Source: Capilliphycus robustus (GTDB lineage Bacteria > Cyanobacteriota > Cyanobacteriia > Cyanobacteriales > Microcoleaceae). Taken from it: DNA of 64,000 bases. A program made the position numbers and the translations under genes. Under the pieces are notes generated by a model. The model ran no database searches and was not told where the DNA came from. It was given only the letters and a program-made list of their open reading frames with translations. This document shows positions 17,542 to 26,511 of this stretch, one piece after another (position 1 is the first letter of the stretch; each line of letters begins with the position of its first letter). The stretch spans positions 99,328 to 163,327 of the forward strand of contig NZ_JAYGHR010000005.1 in the NCBI RefSeq assembly GCF_034932365.1. Direction: 5' to 3'.

Positions 17542-18821
17542 TCTGTTTCAGGATCAAACAAGTGAATTTGGTCAATCGTGATCGCGATCCAAATCTTCTC
17601 TCCCAGACTCACTTTCACCTCCCCCGGAACTCGCAATTGTAGGGGAGAAAAAGCAGTCTCTTCTCGGGAATCTAGACGAACCGATAACAGCGTTTCATGT
17701 CCTAAAATCTCAATTCGTTCGATCTGAACAGGTAGATTTTTCGGGGCAGCGCAACTGATTTTCAAATGTTCAGGTCGCACTCCCAAAATTAACGATTGAC
17801 CCTCAAAAGCTTTAAGATTAAATCCCCAACGCTCCGGTAAAGTCAGACGAAACAAAGGATGCACAATCAACAACGGGGCTGAAAACTGAACCGTTAAAAA
17901 ATTCATCGGCGGAGAACCAATAAATTCGGCAACAAATCGATTCGCCGGACGATGATATAACTCTAGAGGTTTTGCCACCTGTTGAATTTGTCCTCGGTTC
18001 ATCACCGCAATTCGAGAACCCATCGTCATCGCTTCCGTTTGATCGTGAGTCACATAAATCGTCGTCGTCCCTAATTGACGCTGCAACTCGACAATTTGAG
18101 CGCGAGTTTCCGTCCGCAGTTTAGCATCCAAATTAGACAACGGTTCATCCATCAAAAAAACCTGGGGATTACGCGCCATCGCCCGTCCTAAAGCCACCCG
18201 TTGCTTTTGACCGCCCGAAAGTTGTTTCGGGTATCGCTCCAAAAGGGATTCAATCTGCAATAATCGAGCCACCGCCAACACTCGAGCCGCGATCGCCTTT
18301 TCACGCGCCGAAAGATAACGTAAACGGGGTTTAAGCGATCGCGTCATCGCCACTAATAAATCCTCACCCAGCGATCGCAAAATCACCGGAAAATCCTGGG
18401 TTAAATTAACAGGTTGTTTGTCTTCAACGAACTCGCCGCTCATCCGTCGCAGTCCAAAGGCTAAATTATCATAAACCTTCAAATGAGGATAAAGCGCGTA
18501 ATTTTGGAAAACCATCGCAATATCTCGAGCTTTTGGCGGCAAATCATTCACCAAAGTTTCTTTGATCCAAATATTGCCACCCGTGAGAGATTCTAACCCC
18601 GCAATCAACCGTAATAACGTGCTTTTTCCACAACCAGACGGCCCCACCAACACCATAAACTCACCATCATGCACCGTCAAGTTAATCCGCCGCAAAACCG
18701 TCTGAGGAGACATTAAAACCTCACGGGGTTGAGGTTCTCGCTCGTCAACGTCGCTCCTGTGTTGCACCGAGACAGAAGGAGAAAACGTTTTATAAATATT
18801 TTCTAAGACAACCTGCGCCAT
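17520..18821 (-). CDS. ABC transporter ATP-binding protein (MalK/UgpC-like) with insertions
   Basis: A 433-residue ABC ATPase of the carbohydrate/diether importer type. Walker A is GPSGCGKST (60-68), Q-loop Q106, signature LSGGQ (201-205), Walker B VFLMDEP (221-227), and H-loop VTHDQTEAM. A TOBE-like regulatory domain fills the C-terminus (LGVRPEHLKI). Two stretches are absent from standard MalK: about 25 residues near the N-terminus (about 15-40) and about 45 residues between the Q-loop and the signature (about 128-173). The second insertion region contains three HIP1 octamers. It should energise a sugar or glycerol-phosphate-type importer, but no permease is adjacent. Confidence 0.9.
   Translation of the reverse strand: MAQVVLENIYKTFSPSVSVQHRSDVDEREPQPREVLMSPQTVLRRINLTVHDGEFMVLVGPSGCGKSTLLRLIAGLESLTGGNIWIKETLVNDLPPKARDIAMVFQNYALYPHLKVYDNLAFGLRRMSGEFVEDKQPVNLTQDFPVILRSLGEDLLVAMTRSLKPRLRYLSAREKAIAARVLAVARLLQIESLLERYPKQLSGGQKQRVALGRAMARNPQVFLMDEPLSNLDAKLRTETRAQIVELQRQLGTTTIYVTHDQTEAMTMGSRIAVMNRGQIQQVAKPLELYHRPANRFVAEFIGSPPMNFLTVQFSAPLLIVHPLFRLTLPERWGFNLKAFEGQSLILGVRPEHLKISCAAPKNLPVQIERIEILGHETLLSVRLDSREETAFSPLQLRVPGEVKVSLGEKIWIAITIDQIHLFDPETEQSIFPR
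18289..18378. repeat. cluster of three HIP1 octamers inside a gene
   Basis: GCGATCGC occurs at 18289-18296, 18335-18342 and 18371-18378. HIP1 is the abundant palindrome of many cyanobacterial genomes. Three copies in 90 bases coincide with the extra segment of the ABC ATPase (codons about 148-178). Confidence 0.85.
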
Positions 18822-18841
18822 CCGTTAAACACCCACAGCCT

Positions 18842-19104
18842 TTACAGTTTACAGTGACCAGTAATCAGTGACCAATTTTTTACAGTGATCAGTTATGCAG
18901 TAATCAGCGCGTTCCTTGCGACGGGCGCGGTTTCCGGCAGCAAAGTTCGGGTATAGAGCACAACGGACGTTCCCGTAGGCGCTTCGCCGTGCCGTTAGGC
19001 TAGGGTCACTGTAAACTGTAAACTGTAAAAGCTGGTCACTGCTCACTGTTCACTGTAAACTGTAAAAGCTGTTCACTGGTTACTGTTCACTGTAAAAACA
19101 CTCC
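18842..19104. repeat. short tandemly repeated heptad region (STRR-like) with core
   Basis: Degenerate heptamers such as AGTGACC, AGTAATC, GGTCACT, GTAAACT and GTTCACT flank a core of about 100 bp (about 18907-19008) with the segment CCCGTAGGCGCTTCGCCGTG. Left-arm heptads are roughly the complement of right-arm heptads. The right arm runs into the last codons and TGA stop of the topoisomerase gene. About 50 bp of the core edge and right arm recurs inverted at 37235-37285. Confidence 0.8.
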
Positions 19105-21648
19105 AGAACGAACCCCAATAATTTTTTCTCCCGAATTCAATTCAAATAAGCAATCGCCCATTGCATCTTGATCTTGAAGCCTGAGTTCATTGATCGCAAA
19201 ACGCAAAACACGATTTTCATTGGTCAACAAATAAGCCTGTTGATTGGGATTTACTGATACCATCCCAGCTAACGCATCCCTTTGACCCTTAAACTGGAAC
19301 ATCTGAGTCCCAATAGAACCGCGAGTCGTTGGACGAACCCGTTCCATCGAGATCCGTTTAGCAAACCCCAGTTGAGAAACCAATAATAAACTCCCCTTCG
19401 CAGAAACAGTGACACAACTGACCAACTGTTCTTGTTTGCGTAAACGAGTAGCCTGGGAGCCTTGAGCGGTACGTCCCATCGTCGGTAACTGTTCATCATT
19501 AATCGGTAAACTCATTAATCGTCCTCCCGATGTCGCCAACACCACCCGTTCCCCTGGTCGAGTCAAATTGACATAACCCAGTTCATCTTGATCCTTCAAC
19601 TTGATAATTGTAATACCCCGATTGGTGAAATCCAGGAACTCCGACAGAGATAATCGCTTAATTTTCCCCTGTTGTGTTAGCAAAATTAAATCCGTTTTGT
19701 CAGGATGTTCAGCCCAGATAAAAGGTGCCAAAATTAATTCTTGAAGACTGCGAAATCCATCTTTAGTCGCCGAGGTTGGGAGTAACGTAATTAATGGCGT
19801 TCCCCGTGAACGATTAGAAGTCGTGGGAATTTCACCAACATTGAGCGGATAAGCCTTCCCGGTGCGAGTCAGAATGGCTAAATTTTGACCTGTTGTGGTC
19901 AAATAGCTGCTGACAATAAAATCATCATTTTCCTCAACGGTGACATCAGACGTATCCGTTTTACTGCGGCTTTTAGAGTCTACGGTTTTCGCAGGTACAC
20001 GTCGTACATAACCGCGATGGGTAAATTCCAGAACAGTTTCTTCCTCGGCCGGAGCAAGGGGTTGTAAAATTTCCGTAGAAGGACGAGTTTTAGATTTAGA
20101 CGGTTGAGTACGAGTGCTGCTCTGGGGTTGTTCTTGTTGATCTTCAGCATCTTGAACAATAATGCGAGTTCGTCGGGGATCGTTGTATTTCCGCTTGAGC
20201 GATCGCAATTCTTTTTTCAACGATTTCAGGAGTTCAGGACGTTCATCGAGTAACCGTCGCAATTGTCGAATTTGTTCGCTGAGTTCATCAAACTCATCCT
20301 GTAACTTTTGTCGTTCCAAACCCGTTAAGCGTCGCATCGGCATCGCTAAAATCGCATCCGCTTGGGCTTCACTCATCTGTAAATCACGTTCGAGGTTGAT
20401 TTTTGCGGTTCCACCATCGGGAGCATTTCGCAAAATATCAACCACTGCGTCTAAATTTCCCAAGGCATTCAGCAAACCCTCAACAATGTGACAACGGCGA
20501 ACAGAGGCATCTAACTCGTGAGTATACTGACGAATCAGCGTGTGTTCGCGAAAATTGAGGAATTCTTGTAAAATTTCTTTGAGGCTCAACTGGCGGGGTT
20601 GTCCGTCTACCAACGCCAGAAAAATCGCCCCAAATTTTGACATCAATTCTGTTTGTTGGTAGAGGTGGTGTAAGACCACTTGGGGAGAGGCTTCCCGCTT
20701 CAGTTCAATCACGACTCGAATGCCATCGCGATCGCTCTCATCTCGGATATCAGAAATCCCTTCCAAGCGTCCGGCATTCACCAAGCTTGCCATTTTTTCA
20801 ATCCAACTGGCTTTATTCACCTGAAAGGGTAATTCAGTCACCACAATCGCTGTTTTAGTGCGACGTCGTTGAGCGGTAGGCACCTGTTCAATTTTTGCCA
20901 CCCCCCGGATCACAATACTGCCCCGTCCCTGGCTGTAGGCTTCTACAATGCCCTCTGTGCTAACAATTTCGCCGCCCGTCGGAAAGTCAGGAGCCGGAAT
21001 AATCGACCTCAATTCTTGATCCGGAAGATCAGGATGATCAATTAAAGCCACCAAACCATCAACCACTTCACCCAAATTGTGGGGCGGAATATTCGTTGCC
21101 ATTCCCACCGCAATTCCGGAACTGCCGTTGAGGAGTAAGAAAGGCAACTGAGCGGGTAAAACCGTCGGTTCTTGTTGAGAGTTGTCAAAATTACTAATAA
21201 AATCAACTGTCGCTTCCCCGACTTGGGTTAGTAAGCCTTCATTTCCAATGGGTGCGAGGCGAGTTTCCGTGTAACGCATCGCCGCAGGGGGATCATTATC
21301 CACAGATCCAAAATTGCCATGTCCAGCCAGTAGAGGATAACGACTGGAAAACTCTTGCACCAATCGGACTAAGGCATCGTACACCGATTGATCGCCGTGA
21401 GGATGGTATTTACCCAAAACATCTCCCACGACTCTGGCACATTTACGATAGGGGCGATCCGGTGTCAAACCCAACTCGTGCATGGCGTACAAAATTCGGC
21501 GGTGAACAGGTTTCAATCCATCGCGGACATCCGGCAACGCTCGCCCCACGATCACACTCATGGCGTATTCGAGATACGACTGTTGCATCTCAGTATGGAG
21601 GGGAGTGGGGATTACTTGCCCGGAGAGTAGGTTTAATTGTCTAGCCAT
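19087..21648 (-). CDS. type IIA DNA topoisomerase subunit A (GyrA/ParC paralogue)
   Basis: A protein of about 853 residues: cleaves and religates DNA in the gyrase or topoisomerase IV complex. The winged-helix domain has the catalytic tyrosine in PPAAMRYTETRL, after KYHPHGDQSVYDALVRL and GHGNFGSVDNDPP. A coiled tower domain follows (about 370-490), then a low-complexity linker (about 505-530) and a C-terminal beta-pinwheel with a degenerate box (MGRTAQGSQATRL) rather than a classical GyrA box. I start it at MARQLNLL; an in-frame ATG lies 12 bases upstream. Cyanobacteria carry two such subunits; the degenerate box suggests the ParC-like one, but this is not certain. Its final codons lie in the heptad repeat. 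Confidence 0.9.
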   Translation of the reverse strand: MARQLNLLSGQVIPTPLHTEMQQSYLEYAMSVIVGRALPDVRDGLKPVHRRILYAMHELGLTPDRPYRKCARVVGDVLGKYHPHGDQSVYDALVRLVQEFSSRYPLLAGHGNFGSVDNDPPAAMRYTETRLAPIGNEGLLTQVGEATVDFISNFDNSQQEPTVLPAQLPFLLLNGSSGIAVGMATNIPPHNLGEVVDGLVALIDHPDLPDQELRSIIPAPDFPTGGEIVSTEGIVEAYSQGRGSIVIRGVAKIEQVPTAQRRRTKTAIVVTELPFQVNKASWIEKMASLVNAGRLEGISDIRDESDRDGIRVVIELKREASPQVVLHHLYQQTELMSKFGAIFLALVDGQPRQLSLKEILQEFLNFREHTLIRQYTHELDASVRRCHIVEGLLNALGNLDAVVDILRNAPDGGTAKINLERDLQMSEAQADAILAMPMRRLTGLERQKLQDEFDELSEQIRQLRRLLDERPELLKSLKKELRSLKRKYNDPRRTRIIVQDAEDQQEQPQSSTRTQPSKSKTRPSTEILQPLAPAEEETVLEFTHRGYVRRVPAKTVDSKSRSKTDTSDVTVEENDDFIVSSYLTTTGQNLAILTRTGKAYPLNVGEIPTTSNRSRGTPLITLLPTSATKDGFRSLQELILAPFIWAEHPDKTDLILLTQQGKIKRLSLSEFLDFTNRGITIIKLKDQDELGYVNLTRPGERVVLATSGGRLMSLPINDEQLPTMGRTAQGSQATRLRKQEQLVSCVTVSAKGSLLLVSQLGFAKRISMERVRPTTRGSIGTQMFQFKGQRDALAGMVSVNPNQQAYLLTNENRVLRFAINELRLQDQDAMGDCLFELNSGEKIIGVRSGVFLQ

Positions 21649-22297
21649 GAGGAAGATCAAGTTGAGAGTTTAGCGTTGGTAGAGACTTGCTATAGAGCGC
21701 GTCTAGACACAAATTGAATTCAAAGAAGGGATTGAAGACTGAATGCTTACAGCACTCTGTTTCCCTATTATGGAGTCTGGACATCGAGATCTGAAAATTT
21801 CAGCTCACCAATCAAGTTAGCTTAGGGGTTCAGACTGATGATCAATTGGAGGTTAGAGAAGTTGAAAACGCCGATCACATTTTGAGATCAGATACCGTTG
21901 CTGAAAATCTAGACAGTCACTAGAAGTATTTTTCGTTAGACTGTTCAGGGTTAATCCTGTCAGTGATCTGAGTCCGGTTGTGCGATCTGACTAGCCCCCA
22001 TTCGGGGTTAAGAACTGAGCGTTGAGACTGGATCAAGTTGGCTTGATTGTAGAAAACGACTGGGGACAATTCGTTTTGTCAGATCAAGTCGTTTACTCTA
22101 AGATCAAGCAAGACCTAAAGTGCTGTCAACTATCATGTCAAAAATTTGGAAGGGGTTCGCCCTGTCCTGTAGATCTAAAATAATCGCCTGATCACTCAAC
22201 TAAGGCGGCTTAAAGGTCACAGTCAACCCAGATAAGAGCGCAATTCTCAATTGATTTTGAGGTTAAACTGTTCTTCTTTGTTCCAAAAGGACATAAT
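21649..22297. other. long divergent intergenic region
   Basis: About 650 bases between the topoisomerase gene and a response regulator gene. GATCAAG recurs three times between 22029 and 22110, and a small hairpin (TAGCCCC...GGGGTTA) lies near 21993-22009. No gene-like frame was found. It likely holds both promoters and possibly a long 5' leader. Confidence 0.4.
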
Positions 22298-22753
22298 ATG
22301 ATGGCACATCATTCATTTATCGGAGAGTTTGTCCACCGGGAGACTCAGATGAAGACCGTTCTGATTGTAGAAGACGATCCGGTTAATGCCCGTGTTTTTT
22401 CTAAAATCCTGACTAAACGGGGCGGGCTGGCTGTTAAGCATACAGAAAACGTTGACGAGGTAATAAAAATAGCTAAATCTGGAGAGGCTGACTTGATCTT
22501 GATGGATGTGTCTCTGGCCCGCAGTGTTTATGAAGGCAAGGCGGTGGATGGGATTAAAATTACTCAATTGCTCAAAGATGATCCGCAAACCGCCAAGCTG
22601 CCGATCATTCTGGTCACGGCTCATGCGATGGCCGGCGATCGCGAAGATTTCCTGGCTCAAAGCGGTGCTGATGATTATATCTCTAAGCCTGTGATTGATC
22701 ACCAGAAATTCGTCGATAAAATTAAGTCACTCTTAATTGCCGATGAAGATTGA
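22298..22753 (+). CDS. single-domain response regulator
   Basis: A 151-residue receiver protein without output domain. The core begins at MKTVLIVEDDPVNARV; LILMDVSLAR holds the phosphoacceptor, IILVTAHAMA the switch region, and YISKPVIDH the lysine. The first 17 residues (MMAHHSFIGE...) are an extension. AAAAGGAC lies just before the first ATG and supports the long form, though the ATG at 22349 is an alternative. It is just upstream of, and convergent with, the TPR/kinase pair. Confidence 0.9.
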   Translation: MMAHHSFIGEFVHRETQMKTVLIVEDDPVNARVFSKILTKRGGLAVKHTENVDEVIKIAKSGEADLILMDVSLARSVYEGKAVDGIKITQLLKDDPQTAKLPIILVTAHAMAGDREDFLAQSGADDYISKPVIDHQKFVDKIKSLLIADED

Positions 22754-22903
22754 GTCATAAACAATTCACCTGCGGCCTGGTGTCTCCAGGGTTTTGCTCT
22801 CGAGCAATGCTGATATCTCTGTGAACAGCCATCAGGCTGTTTCACAAGAGGTTGAATTGGCTGACTCGCCGTTTGCTGGAATTTTCCGATGCCGATCGCC
22901 TTG

Positions 22904-23869
22904 CTATTGGGGAGACACAGATGTAGGTGAATCTTTGAGTTGGGCTATCGTTTCTTGCATCTGAGGAGTACCAAGAAACTTCTGAGTATCATTGAGTAAG
23001 CGATCACCCCAAAGATTTTCCTTGAGAAATTCTAGATCCGCATAGCGAGCATCTAGTTGCAGAGCGGTTTGTCCCATTGCTAAACCTTCCTGCTGTTTTC
23101 CTTGAGTATACATTGCCACTGCCATCGCCAGCAGGGGTTCTGCTGCTTTTTCATCGATGGAAATTGCTTGCTGCCATTTCTCAATTGCCCCTTTGATGTC
23201 TCCCATCTCGTAGCGGACTAGGCCAACATTATTAATTGCTGGCCAAAGATTTTTTTCCTGAGCAAATGCTTTTTCATACTGGGCGATCGCTTCTGGGTAG
23301 CGACCTAAGCGATAATAAGCATTGCCTAAATCAAATAAAGCTCCCGGAACATCAGAACGAACTTTTAAACCCGCTTCAATTTGATCAACTGCTTTTTGAT
23401 AGTCCCCTTGACGAAAATAGGCTTCTCCCAAAACAAATCTAACGGGAGCATTTTCAGGATCGAGAGTTTGCGCTTGCTGGAGGGCTGCTATTCCTTCGTC
23501 AATGCGCTCGACTTGAATATAGAGGCTACCGAGCAATGCCCAAGTCTGATAGCTCTTGGGAGCAAGCTGGGTGGCTAATTCGGCTCTGGGGAGAGCCAAT
23601 TGATACTGCTGAAATCGAGTCAGTTGGGCTGCTTCTTCAATTAAGCCTAAGCCTGTTTGTTCGAGTTGTTCAGGGTTGAGTTGTAGGGTGTACGGGATCA
23701 GAGCTTGACTGTTGGCTGGACTGGCGACACTCCACAAACTGAGACTCATCAGTACGGAAATTAGGGAAGTCCGATTTGGCACGGCTTTGAAACAGATTTT
23801 GAATGTTTTCTTCTTATTCTTATACCATCTTAGAGAAATCCGCAAAATTTTGATGCTGTTTTGACTCAT
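22904..23869 (-). CDS. tetratricopeptide repeat protein, exported or anchored
   Basis: A 321-residue protein with an N-terminal basic stretch and a hydrophobic segment (about residues 33-54, ending ASPANSQA), fitting a signal peptide. About five to six TPR units follow, e.g. WALLGSLYIQVERIDEGIAAL, VRFVLGEAYFRQGDYQKAVD and ALFDLGNAYYRLGRYPEAIAQYEKA. TPRs mediate protein binding; the partner is unknown. Its ATG overlaps the stop of the upstream kinase gene by 4 bases (ATGA type), so the two are translationally coupled. Confidence 0.88.
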   Translation of the reverse strand: MSQNSIKILRISLRWYKNKKKTFKICFKAVPNRTSLISVLMSLSLWSVASPANSQALIPYTLQLNPEQLEQTGLGLIEEAAQLTRFQQYQLALPRAELATQLAPKSYQTWALLGSLYIQVERIDEGIAALQQAQTLDPENAPVRFVLGEAYFRQGDYQKAVDQIEAGLKVRSDVPGALFDLGNAYYRLGRYPEAIAQYEKAFAQEKNLWPAINNVGLVRYEMGDIKGAIEKWQQAISIDEKAAEPLLAMAVAMYTQGKQQEGLAMGQTALQLDARYADLEFLKENLWGDRLLNDTQKFLGTPQMQETIAQLKDSPTSVSPQ

Positions 23870-25356
23870 TTATAGACATAAGGATTCGTCAGTTCTAGGA
23901 TGACGTCAAATTGGAAATTTTCCACTAGATCTTTTAAAGCTTTGGCTAGGCTAGAATGCTCACTGGGGATTTTCTCAATCAACGATTGAAGTTGGCGATC
24001 GCTACATTGAGCCGCCGCGTAATAAAGTTCCTTGATCCAAGCTCCTGGCATCACGGCTAAACTTTGAGTACATAGGTTTTCTTGACCCTGATATTTTTTC
24101 GAGGTCAATTCTGGAGCTGTATTTTCTCTTTTGCGATCAACTTTTACATTAATATCAAAACTCAAAATAGAGCCATTACCGACTCCCGAGTGAGCTATTA
24201 ATTCTCCCCCCATTACTCTAATGAATTCGTGACAAATAGACCAATTTAAGTCGATAACATCATTGAAGTTAGCATTTAAAGTTGATTGGAATGGGTTGAA
24301 CAATAAACGAGAAATAAACTCATTCTTAATCTCTGAACCCGTATTTTCAACTTCAAAATGCAGGGTAATATTTTCTGAATTTTCATCCAAGACTAGAGTG
24401 GGAATTGCTCGTAATGTAATGATTCCTGTTTCGGTTAGTTTGATGGCATTACTAACAAGATGAAGCAAAATATGACGCAATTTAACGTCATCTGCATAAA
24501 TATATTGCGGTAAGTTGGAACTCCACTCCAAAATTAATTGTAAATTCTTCGCTTGAGCTTTAACTTCCAAGATCTCTTTAATAAAGCCGAGTAACCGATG
24601 TAAATCAAATTGACGCTCATTCAACGTCATTAAACTAGCTTCTAGTCTAGATATGGCGAGAATATCATTAATCAGAGTCAGCAGTTGTTCTCCACTCCGA
24701 TGAACAATCTTAATATTTTTTCGATGTTCTTCTTGTAGACTGGAATCGGCGGCTAAAAGTTGAGTAAAACCTAAAATGGAATTGAGTGGAGTTCTGAGTT
24801 CATGGCTCATAAAAGAGAAAAAATTACTTTTAGCTTGATTCGCCATTTCAGCAATTTTTTTGGCTTTTTCAAGTTCAGCCGTTCGCTCTATTACTTTTTG
24901 TTCTAAACAGCTATTTAACTGATGCAAAGCTTTATTTTGTTCAGCTAGTTTTTGCTGTTGATAATAGCTTCTCAGGGCTTCTCTAACAGTTAAAATCAAA
25001 TCATTTTCTTCCCAAGGCTTACTAATATATCGGTAAAGATTTGCATAGTTAACCGCTTTTCCCACATCTTCTACGCTGGCTTTGCCGGTGAGAAGAATTT
25101 GTAGGGTTTGAGGAGATCTTTGATAAACTTGAATTAATAAATCAACTCCCTTCATATCCGGCATAATTTGATCCGATATAATTAAGGGAATATCTACTTT
25201 TTCTTCTTGTAATTCTGCAATAATTTCTAAGGCGATTTCAGCCGTTTCAGCAGCTTCGACTGCGTAACTTTTTCCAAATTTTCGCTTGAGTGTTTCTGCT
25301 AAACTTCTCAGTAAAAAAAGTTCATCATCTACACAAAGAATGGTCGGTGTTTGCAT
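23866..25356 (-). CDS. receiver-histidine kinase hybrid with degenerate ATPase domain
   Basis: A 496-residue protein: N-terminal receiver (ILCVDDE, phosphoacceptor D62 in IISDQIMPDMKG), a coiled-coil linker (about 125-175), a HisKA domain with intact H-box SHELRTPLNSILGF, and an HATPase-like domain. The N-box is present (HLVSNAIKLTE), but the G1 box reads VENTGSEI instead of DTGxG, and the G2 box GxGLGL is replaced by DLNWSI. ATP binding or kinase activity may therefore be impaired. A C-terminal helical tail of about 90 residues (DRQLQSLIEKIP) is unassigned. Coupled to the TPR gene. Confidence 0.85.
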   Translation of the reverse strand: MQTPTILCVDDELFLLRSLAETLKRKFGKSYAVEAAETAEIALEIIAELQEEKVDIPLIISDQIMPDMKGVDLLIQVYQRSPQTLQILLTGKASVEDVGKAVNYANLYRYISKPWEENDLILTVREALRSYYQQQKLAEQNKALHQLNSCLEQKVIERTAELEKAKKIAEMANQAKSNFFSFMSHELRTPLNSILGFTQLLAADSSLQEEHRKNIKIVHRSGEQLLTLINDILAISRLEASLMTLNERQFDLHRLLGFIKEILEVKAQAKNLQLILEWSSNLPQYIYADDVKLRHILLHLVSNAIKLTETGIITLRAIPTLVLDENSENITLHFEVENTGSEIKNEFISRLLFNPFQSTLNANFNDVIDLNWSICHEFIRVMGGELIAHSGVGNGSILSFDINVKVDRKRENTAPELTSKKYQGQENLCTQSLAVMPGAWIKELYYAAAQCSDRQLQSLIEKIPSEHSSLAKALKDLVENFQFDVILELTNPYVYK

Positions 25357-25504
25357 CTATTTGCTTCAATTTAGATTCGCAAAAGTTGATTGATTTTGAG
25401 AAGTAAATGTAAAAAAGCTCATTATTCTTTTTCCGGTATATTCCTAGTTCAAACAATTTGGCAACCCTGTTCAAACTAGGAACTCAACAGAGATTTCAAT
25501 TCAG

Positions 25505-26263
25505 CTATTTTCTAGCTTTATTTTCGTCAAATCGGTGTTTCAGTCCGAAAACTCCCAAGGTCAACAAGCCCAATATTGAAGAGGGTTCAGGAATAGAACT
25601 AGCGGGAGTTGAATTGATATCAAATCCAACGATTTGAAAATCTAATCGAGAACGGGCTTGAGCTTGATTAGGATTGAGTTGATTCCAACTGATCCGAGCC
25701 GTTCCTGCTAAACTTGAAATCAAGGTATCACTTGTCCAAGCAAATCCATTCAAATCTGTTCCATTCTCAGGTGCCAAACTTTCGCTAAAAATCCCCTGAA
25801 CATCGATTCCATTCACCTGATTAACGGCAAGTTTAATCTCAGTTCCCGCTTCAACAAAACCTGCTTCTGTCTTCGCAACCGTTAACAGAGAAAAGCCTTC
25901 AAAGACAGTCTGAGAATTGGGTAATACCGAATAGGAAACTGGGTTAAGATTTTCCACCCCAAACGATGCAGTTATCCCATCCCAATTCAGAAACCAATTG
26001 ACCTCAACCCCATTTTCCCAGTCCCAATAGATTTGACCTGTATTATCAGCTTGCGCTCCATTTGGCCCAATCGCAAATTCATAGTCTGCTCCTCCAAATA
26101 CTCCCGCTCGTCCTTCTACTTTCCATCCCAGCGAAGTCCAGTCCGATGGAACAGAGGTTACAGGTTCAAGCTGTAGAGCGCTAGCGCTTTGAGTCAACCC
26201 GACATTCGCCAGAGTTAAACCCAAAGTTGCGGAGAGCGCAATGAATTTATTTTCAGTGATCAT
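25505..26263 (-). CDS. PEP-CTERM sorting domain protein
   Basis: A 252-residue exported protein. It has an N-terminal signal peptide (ALSATLGLTLANVGLTQSASA) and a C-terminal PEP-CTERM signal: the motif IPEPSSILGLLTLGVFGL followed by a basic tail. The middle part is Asn/Gly/Ser-rich beta-type sequence, often an extracellular surface or matrix protein. Processing by an exosortase-type enzyme is family knowledge; none is encoded here. Function unknown. Confidence 0.85.
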   Translation of the reverse strand: MITENKFIALSATLGLTLANVGLTQSASALQLEPVTSVPSDWTSLGWKVEGRAGVFGGADYEFAIGPNGAQADNTGQIYWDWENGVEVNWFLNWDGITASFGVENLNPVSYSVLPNSQTVFEGFSLLTVAKTEAGFVEAGTEIKLAVNQVNGIDVQGIFSESLAPENGTDLNGFAWTSDTLISSLAGTARISWNQLNPNQAQARSRLDFQIVGFDINSTPASSIPEPSSILGLLTLGVFGLKHRFDENKARK

Positions 26264-26511
26264 AGCACTTGTTTGAAGTTAACGCCTCAAACTTAAGTTT
26301 AGCTAACTGAGACTCAGAAATTCGCGTCTCCTTCGTTAATTTTTGCACAATCTCAGAGGGTTTGAATATTTCACCTCCAAGAAATCAAATTTAATTGTTA
26401 GCCGAGGAGACTGGGTAGAGTTAGAGGAACGAAGGGAATTTTAGAGAGAGATGTTACAGGTTTTTAATAGCAATATCCGACAGTCAAGTATAAGTTCTTT
26501 TCCAGTCTAAT

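Noticed and set aside
21252..21644. 130-codon frame antisense to the topoisomerase gene
   Set aside because: It lies wholly within the coding region of a well-recognised gene and has no features of its own.
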